From positions 1 to 41,859 of the forward strand of contig JAPLFQ010000019.1 in the NCBI GenBank assembly GCA_026390595.1: DNA of 41,859 nucleotides. The letters are read 5' to 3'. The stretch comes from Ignavibacteriales bacterium (lineage in GTDB: Bacteria > Bacteroidota > Ignavibacteria > UBA10030). The notes below the pieces were generated by a model that was given only the letters and a program-made list of their open reading frames with translations, did no database searches and was not told the DNA's origin. This document shows positions 16,333-24,457 of the stretch, one piece after another; the first letter of the stretch is position 1; every line of letters starts with the position of its first letter. The translations under genes were made by a program, and so were the position numbers.

Positions 16333-18672
16333 ATGAATAAGAACATTCGTGCACTGTTCGCCTTTTTCTTCCTCGGTGTAGCCACGCCGGCGTTTGCCCA
16401 GTACTTCCCCCAGACTGGCAAGGAAGCCCTTCACCAGCGCTCCCTTGACGCCAGAGCGCGGCTCAACGTGCTCTCCATTTCCCTTCAACCCGGGTATGAA
16501 GACCTTGCAACGCTGGCATATTTTCGGATAGGCGTCGGCGCAAGAATCGTCAGTGCCTACGTAACGAACGGGGAAGCGGGGGAAAGCGATGTGCGGGCGG
16601 AATACCCGTCCTACCTTGCCGCGATGCGAAGAAGTGAAGCTGCCGCGGCTCTCTCGCACCTGGGCGGCGAGGAGTATTTTCTCAACATGCAGGATTTTGG
16701 CGCTGCCCGTGACACGGCAGTGGTCCGGTCACAATGGAGCATCGATACGCTGCGCATGCGCCTGAACAAACTCCTCACCGATCTTCGCCCGGATGTCATT
16801 CTGATTGCGCGGGATTGGGCCGTCGACGGACGGAGCCCGCAGCGCGAAGTGCTCGCCGATGTACTGCTCAATGCGCTCCGAAAGCTGGAACCGACAGAAG
16901 CAGAGAAGAGGGCAGGAGGAGCAGATGAAATGTTCCGATGGAACGTCGACAGAGTGCTTCTGGAAACCGGGTCTCGGGTTGGCGCGCGTGTACCCGTCGA
17001 CCGTGTGCATCCGTTCTGGAAGAAATCGTATCTGATGATTGGCCAGGAGGCAGGAAGAGCATATGCATCGCTCGCCGTTCGGCGGACGCAGTGGTACGGA
17101 TCGGGACAACCGATTGCCTATGAGGCCATCTACCCGCGCCCATCCCGGCAGATGAAATCAGTCGATGAGGGATTGCCGCGCCCTGCACCTGCGCGCATCA
17201 TGGGAATCGATGCAGGAATCGCGGGCGTAGCGCGGACCATTGCAGGCGGAACCATGTCCACCGCCTCTCAAACCGACGCTCTCCGGCGTGTGGCTGCCCT
17301 GATCGATTCTGTCGATGACCGGCTGACCCGCCCCCTGGATCTTCCGTCACAGGCGCGCAAAATCTGCATGCAATGGAAGATATCGCTCGAAAGCCTCCGC
17401 CTCGCATTGCTCGGCGTGGAAGTCCGGTATTCGGTCAACCCCATGATCCTCACGGAACGTCAATTGGCGCACCTGACGATAGACTCAGTCGCCGGAATCA
17501 GGCCCGGAGACTCCACCTGGGTCTACTTCCCGTTCATAGAACAACAGTGGTATGTGGATGAGTCGCCCGGCAAGATACGGGCACTCCGGCTCCGCGATTC
17601 ATACCGCCTCCTGACCCCGTCGCGGCTTGATCATGATCTTCCGGCAGCTGGAGAAGGACTTACGCAGACAAGCGTTGGGAAGAATCTGACGTTTTTCATC
17701 ATGTGCAAGTCGAAGACGCGGGAGCAAAACTTCGTGTACCGGGCGACGACGCGCATGCTCTACTCCGAGAGATTCAGCGCCGAAGTTCTCACGCCTATTG
17801 TTCGCGTCTTCCCGGGTGAGCAGGTGATTGTACGCAATACCAACCATTCGCGGGATGGGGTGCGGGACTCCGTTTATGTAGATGATTCCCTGGCCACGAG
17901 CGGCAAGAAAGAGTTCCGGATCAATGTGAAGGACCAAGCTGAGGTGGACACTTTGGTTCTGGACTGGAAGCGCTCGCTTGGGGAAGGAACGTACATCGTG
18001 CCTGTCAGCATAGCCACAAAGAAAGTCGCGAAGTTCGCCGCGCGGCAGTTCGAAGCTCGGGTCGATTCAAACATCCGCGTGGCTCTGATCACCGGCTTCA
18101 CGGACGGTACCACGGGAGAATCGCTGAGACGGCTGGGAGTAGGGTGGAAGGAACTCAGGAACGCCCGTGCAGTGACGGAACAGCTGGGAGGGTTCAAGGT
18201 GGCGATCGTCGATCGCAGAGCGATGACGCTGATGAGAGACCTCGTGTCGTGGGCGCAGTATCTCAAGCGCTTTGTGGAAGGCGGAGGACATTTGATTGTT
18301 CTCGCACAGGACGCGGGCATTTGGAACTCCGCTCCTCTCGTTGAGGGGCTCCATCTGACTTCATCTGATGCGTTGGAGGAAGCAGCAGAGGTGGAGAGCG
18401 ATTCTCTCCATCAAGTGTTCACGCGTCCCAACCGCATCACATGGGAGGATTGGGAGTTCTGGCTCTTCAGACGTGCACACAACATCCTGAGCGGACCTGC
18501 GCTCGAAACGGCGCTCGTCCCCTTGAAGGCGAAGCTCGATCGAAGTCCGCTGATCGCGGAATGGCGCATGGGTTCGGGGACGCTTACGTACGTCGACCTT
18601 GCTCTCCAACAACAGCTTCTGAATATCCATCCCGGCGCATTTCGGCTGCTTGCAAACCTGATTTCGTATTGA
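16333..18672 (+). CDS. Exported PIG-L/LmbE-like protein lacking the catalytic HPDDE motif
   Basis: A 779-residue protein with a signal peptide (MNKNIRALFAFFFLGVATPAFAQ). Residues about 45-260 follow the layout of exported PIG-L deacetylases: hydrophobic strand, motif, AYFRIGVGARIVSAYVTNGE, then YFLNMQDFG. The zinc/catalytic motif HPDDE is replaced by Q52-P-G-Y-E56, losing the His ligand and both Asp residues. The later histidine motif is replaced by SPQR (168-171). It is probably a pseudoenzyme. The middle region is beta-rich. The C-terminal part (GGHLIVLAQDAGIW) resembles a ThuA/glutamine-amidotransferase-like fold, which is inference. The GWxTD gene follows 26 bp later, likely the same operon. 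Confidence 0.8.
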   Translation: MNKNIRALFAFFFLGVATPAFAQYFPQTGKEALHQRSLDARARLNVLSISLQPGYEDLATLAYFRIGVGARIVSAYVTNGEAGESDVRAEYPSYLAAMRRSEAAAALSHLGGEEYFLNMQDFGAARDTAVVRSQWSIDTLRMRLNKLLTDLRPDVILIARDWAVDGRSPQREVLADVLLNALRKLEPTEAEKRAGGADEMFRWNVDRVLLETGSRVGARVPVDRVHPFWKKSYLMIGQEAGRAYASLAVRRTQWYGSGQPIAYEAIYPRPSRQMKSVDEGLPRPAPARIMGIDAGIAGVARTIAGGTMSTASQTDALRRVAALIDSVDDRLTRPLDLPSQARKICMQWKISLESLRLALLGVEVRYSVNPMILTERQLAHLTIDSVAGIRPGDSTWVYFPFIEQQWYVDESPGKIRALRLRDSYRLLTPSRLDHDLPAAGEGLTQTSVGKNLTFFIMCKSKTREQNFVYRATTRMLYSERFSAEVLTPIVRVFPGEQVIVRNTNHSRDGVRDSVYVDDSLATSGKKEFRINVKDQAEVDTLVLDWKRSLGEGTYIVPVSIATKKVAKFAARQFEARVDSNIRVALITGFTDGTTGESLRRLGVGWKELRNARAVTEQLGGFKVAIVDRRAMTLMRDLVSWAQYLKRFVEGGGHLIVLAQDAGIWNSAPLVEGLHLTSSDALEEAAEVESDSLHQVFTRPNRITWEDWEFWLFRRAHNILSGPALETALVPLKAKLDRSPLIAEWRMGSGTLTYVDLALQQQLLNIHPGAFRLLANLISY

Positions 18673-18698
18673 TATATTACTGCAAAAGGAGAGTTGGA

Positions 18699-20066
18699 AT
18701 GAAAAGGATATTCGGATTCGTTCTGCTGCTGGTCTTTGCTGTTTCGCCCGGGTTGGCCCAGAAACCGGCGCAGAAACAGAACTTTGTACTAAACATTGAC
18801 TATGCGAAATTCCACAACAACGATTCCAGCGGCTATCTCGAAATCTACTATGGATTCTACCCGAGCCTGATCAGCTACGGTAACCGGAACGGACAGCGCA
18901 TGGGCGTATTGAAGGTGAATACGCGCGTCGTGGAGGAGAAAACCGGCGCATACCGGGTGAATATTCTCTCGACGGTGCTGATCCCTGCCCCGGACAGTTC
19001 TCAGATTTCAGTCAGATCGGTGAGCATCAGTCAGGCCGGTCACGCGCTTCCGTTCGGTGACTATCGGCTTGAAGTGTTTGCGGTCGATTCTATTTCCCCG
19101 ACGCGAAAAGACAGCCTTTCGATTCCGGTTCAGATTCACAGCTACGGAGCAAGTGCGTCCATCAGTGACCTCGAGTTGTGCTCGAGCGTGAAGAACTCTG
19201 ACCAGAAGAACGATCTCTACTTCAAGAATTCTTTGGAGGTCATTCCGAATCCAACTCTCGTGTTCGGTGCATCGTCGCATCCAATGATGTTCCACTATTG
19301 CGAAGTCTACAATCTCGATACTGCGCAGACATATGTGGTGAAAACACAGATCGTTGGCCCGGATGGTAAGCTCGCAAAGGAATCCCTAAAAGCGCGGCAT
19401 TTCGGAGTAAAAAGCGCAGTGGAGGCCGGAATGTCGAACGTCGCATCCCTTTCCTCGGGCAAGTACCGCCTGCGCCTCGTCATCGTGGACGAGAAGGGGA
19501 CAACGACAACGCAATCCGAAAAGGCATTCTACGCCTACAATCCCCACATCCAGTCCACAATGCCCGCGGCAGCATCGATCAAATCGTCTGAGCTGGCTGG
19601 CATGACGGCAGATGAGCTCGCGGATGAGTTTCGCAAGGCCCAGTATGTCGCGTACGATCAGGAGATACGGATGTTTTCGCAGATCACTTCGGAGGACGGA
19701 CGCCGTGAGTTCCTGGCGAAGTTCTGGTCCGAAGTTGAAGCGGGAAGATCAGGGAGGGCGGGCATCCTGCGCTCCGTCTACCTCCAGAGAGTCCTCAACG
19801 CCGACCAACGATTCCGTGCGCTTGGCAGGCCCGGATGGCGGACCGATCGCGGCAGAGTGTTGATGCTGTATGCCGATCCGGACGAAATAGAACGCTTTCC
19901 GTCCTCGCAGGACACCAAACCGTACGAAACGTGGCACTACTATTCCATCGAAAACGGCGTGGATTTTATCTTCGTCGATCGATCGGGATTCGGTGATTAC
20001 ACGCTGGTTCACTCCACGAAGCGAGGCGAGCTACAGGATCCTGATTGGCAGCGTTTCCTCAAATAG
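18699..20066 (+). CDS. GWxTD domain-containing exported protein
   Basis: The ATG at 18699 has AAAAGGAGAG nine bases upstream and gives 455 residues with a signal peptide (MKRIFGFVLLLVFAVSPGLAQ). A longer frame from 18441 overlaps the preceding gene and is rejected. Residues about 25-290 are beta-rich. The C-terminal third is the GWxTD domain: GRREFLAKFWSEVEAG, then RPGWRTDRGRVLMLYADPDE, YETWHYYSIENGVDFIFVD. The namesake is seen as GWRTD. Such proteins occur in Ignavibacteria, Acidobacteria and relatives; their function is unknown. The next gene overlaps its 3' end by 22 bases, so the two are probably translationally coupled. Confidence 0.92.
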   Translation: MKRIFGFVLLLVFAVSPGLAQKPAQKQNFVLNIDYAKFHNNDSSGYLEIYYGFYPSLISYGNRNGQRMGVLKVNTRVVEEKTGAYRVNILSTVLIPAPDSSQISVRSVSISQAGHALPFGDYRLEVFAVDSISPTRKDSLSIPVQIHSYGASASISDLELCSSVKNSDQKNDLYFKNSLEVIPNPTLVFGASSHPMMFHYCEVYNLDTAQTYVVKTQIVGPDGKLAKESLKARHFGVKSAVEAGMSNVASLSSGKYRLRLVIVDEKGTTTTQSEKAFYAYNPHIQSTMPAAASIKSSELAGMTADELADEFRKAQYVAYDQEIRMFSQITSEDGRREFLAKFWSEVEAGRSGRAGILRSVYLQRVLNADQRFRALGRPGWRTDRGRVLMLYADPDEIERFPSSQDTKPYETWHYYSIENGVDFIFVDRSGFGDYTLVHSTKRGELQDPDWQRFLK

Positions 20067-20929
20067 TCGCACTTCTGCTGAGTGTCGGGGCTCCGGGCTT
20101 TGAAACCCGGACCGATACGTCGCTCGCAGAAGTTCAGATCCTCGGTTCGTTTCTTCAGGCGTCTCGCCTCGTCACGACTCCTCAGGGGTGGATCTACGTC
20201 ACCGACTCCGAGCGTAATGTGGTCTTCCGGCTCAAAGGGGATGACGCCGCCGTCAGTTCTGTGGGAGGCTATGGCTGGGCGTCCACAACGTTTGACAAGC
20301 CCACAGGTTTGGCCACGGACGGGCTGAATCTCTACGTGTCCGACTACGGTAATCATCGCATCCAACGATTCGACAGCAATCTCAACTTTATCTCCTCGTT
20401 TTCCACGCGTGACACCTCCTTTTCCAATGCACGGTTTGGATACCCTCTCGGCGTTGCCCTTTCGCGTCTTGGCGATCTCTTCGTGCTCGACGGCGACAAC
20501 CTTCGCGTAATCAAATTCGCGGGGAACACCCGTTTTGAACGGTCCTTCGGCGACATCGATGATCAACGCTCGCGGCTGCGGCAGCCTGAAAAAATCCTCG
20601 TTGGACTGAACGACCAGGTGTACGTCCTGGAACCTGATCGCCTTCTCGAGTTCGATTATTTCGGTCACTATGTCCGGACGATCGGGGTGGGGACCTTCAA
20701 CGATGCGTGCGGGTTCTGTCTTCTCGGCGGCGGAGCACTCGTTGTCACGCCTGCCGCACTGTTCTGGTTTGGCGGGAGAGGAGAACTTGTTCGCACTCTT
20801 CGGCCAACCGATCTGCAAATGAAAACCGAACGCGGTCCATTCAAAGACGTCGCATACGCCGGCGATCGATTGCTGGTGCTGACGGCGACACAGCTGCATA
20901 TCATCCAGCTGGTACTTGGCAGTCATTAA
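20045..20929 (+). CDS. NHL/6-bladed beta-propeller-like protein
   Basis: A 294-residue protein built of propeller blades: GWIYVTDSERNVVFRLKG, NLYVSDYGNHRIQRFDSNLN, DLFVLDGDNLRVIKFAGN, QVYVLEPDRLLEFDYFG. Spacing and YVxDxxNxRI motifs fit NHL or SMP-30-like propellers. A TTG start directly after an in-frame stop (20042-20044) is the only available upstream start, so it overlaps the GWxTD gene by 22 bases. The N-terminus (PQIVALLLSVGAPG) is hydrophobic but lacks basic residues, so export is uncertain. Likely works with the two preceding exported proteins; binding partner unknown. Confidence 0.8.
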   Translation: MAAFPQIVALLLSVGAPGFETRTDTSLAEVQILGSFLQASRLVTTPQGWIYVTDSERNVVFRLKGDDAAVSSVGGYGWASTTFDKPTGLATDGLNLYVSDYGNHRIQRFDSNLNFISSFSTRDTSFSNARFGYPLGVALSRLGDLFVLDGDNLRVIKFAGNTRFERSFGDIDDQRSRLRQPEKILVGLNDQVYVLEPDRLLEFDYFGHYVRTIGVGTFNDACGFCLLGGGALVVTPAALFWFGGRGELVRTLRPTDLQMKTERGPFKDVAYAGDRLLVLTATQLHIIQLVLGSH

Positions 20930-20948
20930 TTCGCCAATCGACCGCACC

Positions 20949-20977
20949 TTGACATTCAATCGCTTTTCTGATAACTT
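20949..20977 (+). promoter_or_regulatory. Candidate sigma-70-like promoter for ssb
   Basis: TTGACA (20949-20954), a 17-base spacer, then TAACTT (20972-20977), 66 bases before the ssb ATG. The -35 box is perfect and the -10 box is weak. Confidence 0.55.
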
Positions 20978-21043
20978 GCCGTAGAGAAAAGCGTTCAGCT
21001 TCATCAACTACTATCGATATTCGTTCCCAGCGGAGGATTTACT

Positions 21044-21469
21044 ATGGCATCTCGCAGCGTAAACAAGGTTATTCTGATCGGCAACCTTGGTAAAGATCCG
21101 GAGCTTCGATATACCAGCGGCGGCGTGGCAGTGGCCTCGTTCAGCGTGGCCACCAACGAGTCGTGGAAAGACCCGCAGGGGAATGCCCAGGAGCGAACCC
21201 AGTGGCACAACATTGTCGCGTGGAAGAAACTGGCCGAAATCTGCGGCGAGTATCTGAAAAAGGGGAGCAAGCTCTATCTCGAAGGACGGCTTCAGTACCG
21301 CAACTACGACGACAAGCAAGGTGTCAAGCGATACGTGACAGAGATCGTGATGGACGAGATGGTTATGCTCGACGGACGCGGCGCCGGCACGGCAGCATCG
21401 GCCCCGGATTCGGGCGGAGCGCCAGCACAGGATGAGCCGGGCGGCAAGATCGATGATCTCCCGTTCTAA
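21044..21469 (+). CDS. ssb: Single-stranded DNA-binding protein
   Basis: Binds ssDNA during replication, recombination and repair. The 141-residue protein begins with an OB fold: [20 protein letters not shown], then [56 protein letters not shown] short Gly/Ala/Pro linker leads to the acidic tip IDDLPF that recruits partner proteins. GCGGAGGA lies before the ATG. It has its own candidate promoter and a terminator, so it appears monocistronic. Confidence 0.97.
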   Translation: MASRSVNKVILIGNLGKDPELRYTSGGVAVASFSVATNESWKDPQGNAQERTQWHNIVAWKKLAEICGEYLKKGSKLYLEGRLQYRNYDDKQGVKRYVTEIVMDEMVMLDGRGAGTAASAPDSGGAPAQDEPGGKIDDLPF

Positions 21470-21517
21470 CTGGGATCGGGCCACCTCCTGATTCTCTGAG
21501 TATTGTGAATTCAACTG

Positions 21518-21557
21518 AGCGACCGGCTTATGATCGATACCCGGTCGCTTTCTTTTT
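21518..21557 (+). terminator. Intrinsic terminator after ssb
   Basis: The arms AGCGACCGG (21518-21526) and CCGGTCGCT (21541-21549) pair perfectly around a 14-base loop and are followed by TTCTTTTTC. Confidence 0.85.
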
Positions 21558-21587
21558 CTCACGGTCATTCAAACCGACAGACTCACA

Positions 21588-23279
21588 ATGAAATCCCTCG
21601 TCGCGTCTGCGCTCATTCTGCTTCTGCTGGTCCCCTCGGATTTATTCGCTTCCAAGCGCCCGGTTCGTGCACGTCACGGCATGGTGGTATCGGCCGACGC
21701 CTACGCATCGAAGGTCGGAGTCCAGATCCTTCAAAACGGAGGCAACGCTGTCGATGCCGCAGTGGCGGTCGGGTTTGCTCTCGCAGTAACATTTCCGGGA
21801 GCCGGCAACATTGGCGGCGGCGGTTTCATGGTCATCCGCATGGCTGATGGGCGAACGACAACGATCGATTATCGGGAAAAAGCCCCGGGGGCAGCGCGTC
21901 AAAACATGTTCCTGGATGACAAGGGGAATTTTGTGCCGGAGAAAAGCCAGGACGGTTATCTCGCTTGCGGTGTGCCCGGATCGGTGGCAGGGATGCTCTA
22001 TGCCCTGGAGCACTACGGTTCCCTCAACCGGAACAAAGTCATGCAACCGGCGATCGACCTCGCATCGAAAGGATTCCGACTCGGCCACGAGTTCACAGAT
22101 GAGCTCAAATCCGAAATTCATGAGTTCGGCAAATGTCCATCGACCCGCAAAGCGTTCACGAATGACGGGAAACCTCTGGAAGAGGGGATCCTGTTTGTTC
22201 AGAAGGAGCTCGCCCGAACACTGCAGCGCATTCAGAAAACCGGCAAGGACGGATTCTATGGCGGTCGTACTGCCGATCTGATCGTTGCGGAAATGAAGCG
22301 CGGCGGCGGTCTTATCTCGCTGGACGACCTTCGCTCCTACCAGGCTATCGAGAGACCTCCCATCCGTGGCAGCTATCGCGGATATGAGATCATCTCGATG
22401 GGACCCCCGAGTTCGGGGGGGCTGGTGCTGATGGAAATGCTGAACCTGCTCGAACCGTACACGATAGGTTCATTTGGATTCGGATCCTCAAGAACAATCG
22501 GCACGATGACGGAAGCGATGAAGATCGCCTACGCAGATCGGGCTGAGTTCATGGGTGACGCAGATTTCTACCCCGTACCCGTTGACCGGCTCATCTCGAA
22601 AGAATATGCCGCTGAGCGGCGGGCGCTTCTTGACACGACGAAAGCGACGCCAAGCCGGCAAATTTCCCACGGCGCAATCGCGGTGAAAGAAGGGATCCAT
22701 ACAACCCATTACTCCGTTGTCGATCAGTGGGGAAACGCAGTGTCGGTGACGACGACGATCAACAGCTGGTATGGAAACAAGATCGTCGTTGACGGAGCCG
22801 GCTTCTTTTTGAACAACGAGATGGATGATTTCGCAGCGAAGCCCGGCGTCCCGAACCAGTTCGGCCTTGTTGGCGGTTTCGCGAACTCGGTTCAGCCGAA
22901 CAAGCGCATGCTCAGCGCAATGACTCCGACGATTGTGCTCAAGGAAGGCAAGCCATACCTCGTTCTCGGCAGCCCGGGAGGATCGACGATCATCACATCG
23001 GTTCTCCAGGTGATCATGAACGTCCTCGATCACCGCATGAATGTCGGCGAGGCGAACGATGCCCCCAGGTTTCACCACCAGTGGCTTCCGGACACGCTGC
23101 AGAGCGAGCGGTTCGGGTTTTCAAAGGATGTGATCGAGAACCTCGAGAAGCGAGGATACAACGTCCGGCCGCGGGGTGGAACGCTTGGCCGCGTAGAAGC
23201 GATCATGATCGACCAGAAAAACGGTTTCCTCTACGGCTCGACCGACCCGCGCGGCTACGGCGCGGCGGTTGGATACTAG
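21588..23279 (+). CDS. ggt: Gamma-glutamyltranspeptidase
   Basis: Cleaves gamma-glutamyl bonds of glutathione and related compounds in the periplasm or outside the cell; made as a precursor that self-cleaves into two subunits. The 563-residue protein has a signal peptide (MKSLVASALILLLLVPSDLFA). The large subunit carries GNAVDAAVAVGFALAVTFPG and GNIGGGGFM. The autoprocessing nucleophile is T373 in TTHYSVVD, matching T391 of the E. coli enzyme. GSPGGSTIITSV supplies the oxyanion region, and the end GSTDPRGYGAAVGY is typical. No good ribosome-binding site is visible, and the ssb terminator lies only 38 bases upstream. Confidence 0.96.
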   Translation: MKSLVASALILLLLVPSDLFASKRPVRARHGMVVSADAYASKVGVQILQNGGNAVDAAVAVGFALAVTFPGAGNIGGGGFMVIRMADGRTTTIDYREKAPGAARQNMFLDDKGNFVPEKSQDGYLACGVPGSVAGMLYALEHYGSLNRNKVMQPAIDLASKGFRLGHEFTDELKSEIHEFGKCPSTRKAFTNDGKPLEEGILFVQKELARTLQRIQKTGKDGFYGGRTADLIVAEMKRGGGLISLDDLRSYQAIERPPIRGSYRGYEIISMGPPSSGGLVLMEMLNLLEPYTIGSFGFGSSRTIGTMTEAMKIAYADRAEFMGDADFYPVPVDRLISKEYAAERRALLDTTKATPSRQISHGAIAVKEGIHTTHYSVVDQWGNAVSVTTTINSWYGNKIVVDGAGFFLNNEMDDFAAKPGVPNQFGLVGGFANSVQPNKRMLSAMTPTIVLKEGKPYLVLGSPGGSTIITSVLQVIMNVLDHRMNVGEANDAPRFHHQWLPDTLQSERFGFSKDVIENLEKRGYNVRPRGGTLGRVEAIMIDQKNGFLYGSTDPRGYGAAVGY

Positions 23280-23280
23280 G

Positions 23281-23430
23281 GTCACGCTCTGTCGTGACCA
23301 CCCTGTTCGGACGTGACGGAGCAGGTCCGCTCCAACACGGGACATTACGCTCCGTGGCGACCGCGCTGTCCTGACGTGAGGGAGCAAGTCCTTCCAAGGT
23401 ACTTAGTCATACTCCTTCGTGACCATCCCC
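23281..23430. repeat. REP-like repeats upstream of the RAYT gene
   Basis: Two related copies of about 52 bp, 23281-23333 and 23344-23395, share ACGCTC, GACC, CTGT and GACGTGA-GGAGCA-GTCC in order. The first has the palindrome GTCACG (23281-23286) / CGTGAC (23293-23298) and the hairpin GGAGC (23318-23322) / GCTCC (23329-23333). A third partial copy with TCCTTCGTGACCATCCC ends near 23430, just before the transposase start. This is the arrangement expected of RAYT genes. Confidence 0.75.
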
Positions 23431-23440
23431 ATGTTACCCC

Positions 23441-23911
23441 ATGCTGCCAAATCGAAAAACCCCCATTCATTTGCCGATAGTTGAGATCCTCAACCGTCCC
23501 AACATCGTCTTCATTACAGTTTGTTCAAAAGACAGAAAGCCGATTCTGTCACAACCTGATGTTCATCGATTGCTCATCGACGCATGGAGAGAAGCCCACT
23601 TGTGGCGGGTAGGCCGATACGTGATCATGCCAGATCATATCCATCTTTTTTGCTCTCCGTCATGCTCCGAGTACCCCGACCTGAAGAATTGGGTGCAATA
23701 CTGGAAATCATTATCGTCTCGTTTTTGGCCGAGACGTGAAGAGCAACCAGTTTGGCTGAGATCGTTCTGGGATACTCAGGTGCGGAACGGCGTGAGCTAC
23801 GAACAGAAGCTGGAATATGTTAGACAGAATCCTGTCCGGGCCGGCTTCTGTCGGAATCCCGAGGCCTGGCCGTTTCAGGGCGAACTCAATGTCCTCGAGT
23901 GGTTTGGATAA
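23441..23911 (+). CDS. REP-associated tyrosine transposase (RAYT, Y1/HUH)
   Basis: A 156-residue Y1_Tnp protein related to IS200/IS605 transposases. The HUH motif is H66-I-H68 in MPDHIHLF. The candidate catalytic tyrosine is Y126 in KLEYVRQNPVRAGF, a hallmark context of RAYTs. WLRSFWDTQVRNGVSYEQKL is also typical. RAYTs process single-stranded REP hairpins and are thought to spread them. Length is normal and no frameshift is seen, so the gene looks intact. REP-like copies lie immediately upstream; none are obvious directly downstream. Confidence 0.93.
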   Translation: MLPNRKTPIHLPIVEILNRPNIVFITVCSKDRKPILSQPDVHRLLIDAWREAHLWRVGRYVIMPDHIHLFCSPSCSEYPDLKNWVQYWKSLSSRFWPRREEQPVWLRSFWDTQVRNGVSYEQKLEYVRQNPVRAGFCRNPEAWPFQGELNVLEWFG

Positions 23912-24082
23912 TGCGCATCCACAAAAATGGGAAGCCATGGATGTTTGTAGTCACTCCAGTGATGATATGGCTGATTGTCAATTGACCGTTATCCATTGAC
24001 CATTGGAAGTCTCTCTTGACTCTCATCCCGAAACTCTCTACTTTTCAGATGTAATCGAGTGTCGTTCTTTTCCATAGAACGT
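23912..24082. other. Intergenic stretch between RAYT gene and riboswitch
   Basis: Nothing convincing is coded here. A short imperfect repeat, GTCAATTGACCGTTATCCATTGACCATTG, spans about 23976-24004; the sequence is quoted as two pieces, GTCAATTGACCG and CCATTGACCATTG. The riboswitch promoter must lie in or near this stretch, but no clear -35/-10 pair is seen. Confidence 0.4.
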
Positions 24083-24297
24083 TTTGGTGTCCCGACATCA
24101 TGAACTGATGAAGGGATGAAAAGGGAATTCCGTGCTCCGATCCGGTCCAGGCCGGGTTTGGAAATTCGGAAGCTGCCCCGCAACTGTAGTTCCGATCCTG
24201 CCTCGTGCAGGAAAATCTCTGACGCCAGAAGTCACTGCCTCGTTGCTGTTGGCGGGAAGACAAGTCAGGAGATCGGAAAAGCCAGGAGACCTGCCAG
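24083..24297 (+). ncRNA. Cobalamin riboswitch (B12 aptamer)
   Basis: The conserved blocks appear in the correct order. They are TTGGTGTCCC near 24084, GATGAAAAGGGAATTCCGTG near 24115, GCTGCCCCGCAACTGTAG (B12-box core) at 24172-24189, GCCAGAAGTCACTGCC near 24223, GGCGGGAAGACAAGTCAGGAG near 24251 (broken here as GGCGGGAAG and GTCAGGAG), and GCCAGGAGACCTGCC at 24281-24295. It senses adenosyl- or related cobalamin and normally lowers expression of downstream uptake genes. The next gene is a btuB-like receptor, exactly the expected target. Confidence 0.96.
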
Positions 24298-24367
24298 GAC
24301 GCTGCTTCATCGCTGCACTGTTCTACACAGTGCGGCGCGCTTCCGGTTTTGTGCCGGGAGTGTAACC

Positions 24368-24454
24368 TTCGCGGGAGGGTACTCATCAGGCATCGATGTC
24401 CGTCTGTGTCTTTCTTTAGCCCCCGTCCCGCGAAAATTGGATTGGGGGTTTTTT
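24368..24454 (+). promoter_or_regulatory. Riboswitch expression platform: alternative stems and terminator/RBS hairpin
   Basis: TTCGCGGGA (24368-24376) can pair perfectly with TCCCGCGAA (24426-24434). The second arm lies between CCCCC (24420-24424) and GGGGG (24444-24448), which is followed by six T residues. The two folds therefore look mutually exclusive. The G run is also the only ribosome-binding-like sequence before the GTG start at 24458, so the hairpin could act on transcription, translation or both. Confidence 0.6.
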
Positions 24455-24457
24455 GTT

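Noticed and set aside
18441-18698. 86-residue N-terminal extension of the GWxTD protein
   Set aside because: It overlaps the end of the preceding gene, and the ATG at 18699 has both a good ribosome-binding site and a signal peptide.
20009-21007. 332-codon open frame on the minus strand
   Set aside because: It lies opposite the beta-propeller gene, has low-complexity composition with no recognised motif, and the plus-strand gene has clear blade repeats.
24116-24457. N-terminal extension of btuB from an ATG at 24116
   Set aside because: It would translate the cobalamin aptamer and terminator. The signal peptide begins only after the GTG at 24458.
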